Of a stretch of 6,638 nt of DNA, positions 5,689 to 6,638 are shown one piece after another (within the stretch, counting starts at the first letter, position 1; each line of letters starts with the position of its first letter). Location of the stretch: positions 1 to 6,638 of the forward strand of contig DQOE01000333.1 of NCBI GenBank assembly GCA_015658765.1, written 5' to 3'. The notes below the pieces were generated by a model. The model saw only the letters and a program-made list of their open reading frames with translations. It did no database searches and had not been told where the DNA came from. A program made the translations under genes and the position numbers. Source of the DNA: Verrucomicrobiota bacterium. GTDB taxonomy: Bacteria; Verrucomicrobiota; Verrucomicrobiia; Limisphaerales; UBA1096.

Positions 5689-6638
5689 CTACTCCACCAC
5701 CGCCCGGAAGAAGCCGGCAGCGTCGAGTTCGTTGAGGTTCAACTGCAGCGGGGCGTCGACGTTTTTCCACGGGCCAATCACGCTTGGCGCGGATTGCAGC
5801 GTGCCACCGGTCGTGTCGATGATCAGCACACCGTCGCCTTCCGTAATCATGACAGTCGGCGGTTCCACAGGGCCGCCTTCCTGTTCCACCGGAACGACTA
5901 ACATCGTGTCAGCGGCGATCTCGTTATTGCCTGCGTCGCGGACGCCGTTGATCGTCACCTTGGCTTCCTTCGACTCAATGCCGTAGGCGACGATCCGCAC
6001 CGTGCGGCCGTCACTGAGGTACTTAAGCGATTCAATTTTCGCGCCCTCGATCTCGAACGTGCCCGGAACCGCCTGGCCCTTTGGCCCCTCAACGGTGAAG
6101 GCAGGCCCGGCTCCGGTACTCCAGTTGGCGTCGGTCATGTTTTTCAGATCGCCATTAAACTCGTTGACGGAGATGTCCGGCAGGATATTTCCGCTAAGTT
6201 TGTCAAACTGGTAGTAGGCCAAGAGGCCTTCCTCTTCCCCTGAGAGAGGCTTGTTCATCCACTCCTGCAACTCCTCCTCAGTGCGAACCACCTCCCAGAT
6301 GCGAACTTCGTCCAACTGGCCCTTGGTGAACTCTGAAGTGCCCTGGTACGCCCCGAGATAGGCCTGACCGTTGATCACCGGTAGCGGGTCCGGACCGGAA
6401 TCACGCTCGGCCACAAGTTCCCCGTCCAGGTAGCTTCTGAACCCGCCAACCATATCCTGTTCCCAGGTCATGGCCACGTGATGCCAATCGCCATCCGTGG
6501 CCGGGCCAACCGCAATGCCGGCGCCCGTGCCACCATCGGTGGAGATGATGTGAACTCCGTTCCAACCGGCCACGAAGTACGGGCCGTCCTGCCAGCGCAC
6601 CGCCGACTGGAACGACTCGCCCTTGAACCAGTACTCGA
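5689..6638 (-). CDS. LamG-domain secreted or surface protein, C-terminal part (5' end outside window)
   Basis: The frame is open to the window edge, so the GTG near 6600 is internal; about 315 residues are visible. The first third (from EYWFKGESFQ to about residue 135) is a LamG/concanavalin-like jelly-roll: GDWHHVAMTWEQD, YLDGELVAERDSG, YLGAYQG, GQLDEVRIWEVVRTEEEL and GLLAYYQFD are typical strands. A middle part with GRTVRIVAYGIES and VTINGVRDAGNNEIAADT resembles a Big_5/SbsA-type Ig-like domain. After a short Pro/Glu linker, the last 40 residues (TGGTLQSAPSVIGPWKNV to FFRAVVE) match a C-terminal module I know from secreted Verrucomicrobiota proteins. It probably binds carbohydrate or other cells outside the membrane; the signal peptide and any catalytic domain would lie upstream, out of view. 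The stop TAG (5691-5689) is 18 bp from the fumarase beta stop. Confidence 0.85.
   Translation of the reverse strand, partial: EYWFKGESFQSAVRWQDGPYFVAGWNGVHIISTDGGTGAGIAVGPATDGDWHHVAMTWEQDMVGGFRSYLDGELVAERDSGPDPLPVINGQAYLGAYQGTSEFTKGQLDEVRIWEVVRTEEELQEWMNKPLSGEEEGLLAYYQFDKLSGNILPDISVNEFNGDLKNMTDANWSTGAGPAFTVEGPKGQAVPGTFEIEGAKIESLKYLSDGRTVRIVAYGIESKEAKVTINGVRDAGNNEIAADTMLVVPVEQEGGPVEPPTVMITEGDGVLIIDTTGGTLQSAPSVIGPWKNVDAPLQLNLNELDAAGFFRAVVE

Overview
The window is a GC-rich, densely packed stretch of bacterial chromosome, most likely from a Verrucomicrobiota (PVC-group) bacterium. That placement is inferred from three things: a LamG/Ig-like secreted protein with the 'LQSAP...GPWKNV...FFRAV' C-terminus I associate with that phylum, the lack of good Shine-Dalgarno sites in front of most genes, and the gene families themselves. 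No rRNA or marker gene is present to prove it.

Layout. 1-1647 (+) is the C-terminal three quarters of a K+-dependent-type membrane pyrophosphatase (hppA). It is followed 33 bp later by a full-length Sua5/TsaC-type threonylcarbamoyl-AMP synthase (1681-2682, +). A convergent gap (2683-2881) carries an intrinsic terminator that works for the minus strand. A short FmdB-family zinc-ribbon protein (2882-3136, -) is divergent from a YacP-like NYN-domain nuclease (3210-3683, +). Next comes a class I, two-subunit iron-sulfur fumarase: the alpha subunit at 3729-4607 and the beta subunit at 5095-5670. A strong sigma70-like promoter at 3691-3719 lies so close to the alpha start that the mRNA should be nearly leaderless. 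The window ends with the C-terminal part of a LamG/Ig-like surface or secreted protein (5689-6638, -), convergent with fumarase beta.

The two unusual points are these. First, the fumarase subunit genes are separated by a small toxin-antitoxin module: an 'addiction module' antitoxin (4652-4831) and a RelE/ParE-like toxin (about 4831-5098). The toxin reads as one recognisable protein only if two opposite one-base shifts, at a T4 run and an A6 run 25-33 bases apart, are allowed. Its stop codon overlaps the fumarase beta start (ATGA). Second, the palindrome CTTGGCCAAG, often extended to CGCTTGGCCAAGCG, occurs four times perfectly and several more times with one or two changes. The three coding copies are read in three different codon phases, so the DNA sequence rather than the protein is what is being kept or spread.

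The genes cover energy metabolism (PPi-driven ion pumping, fumarate/malate interconversion), tRNA t6A synthesis and RNA processing, so this is mainly housekeeping chromosome with a small accessory insertion. I found no CRISPR array, tRNA, rRNA or insertion sequence.
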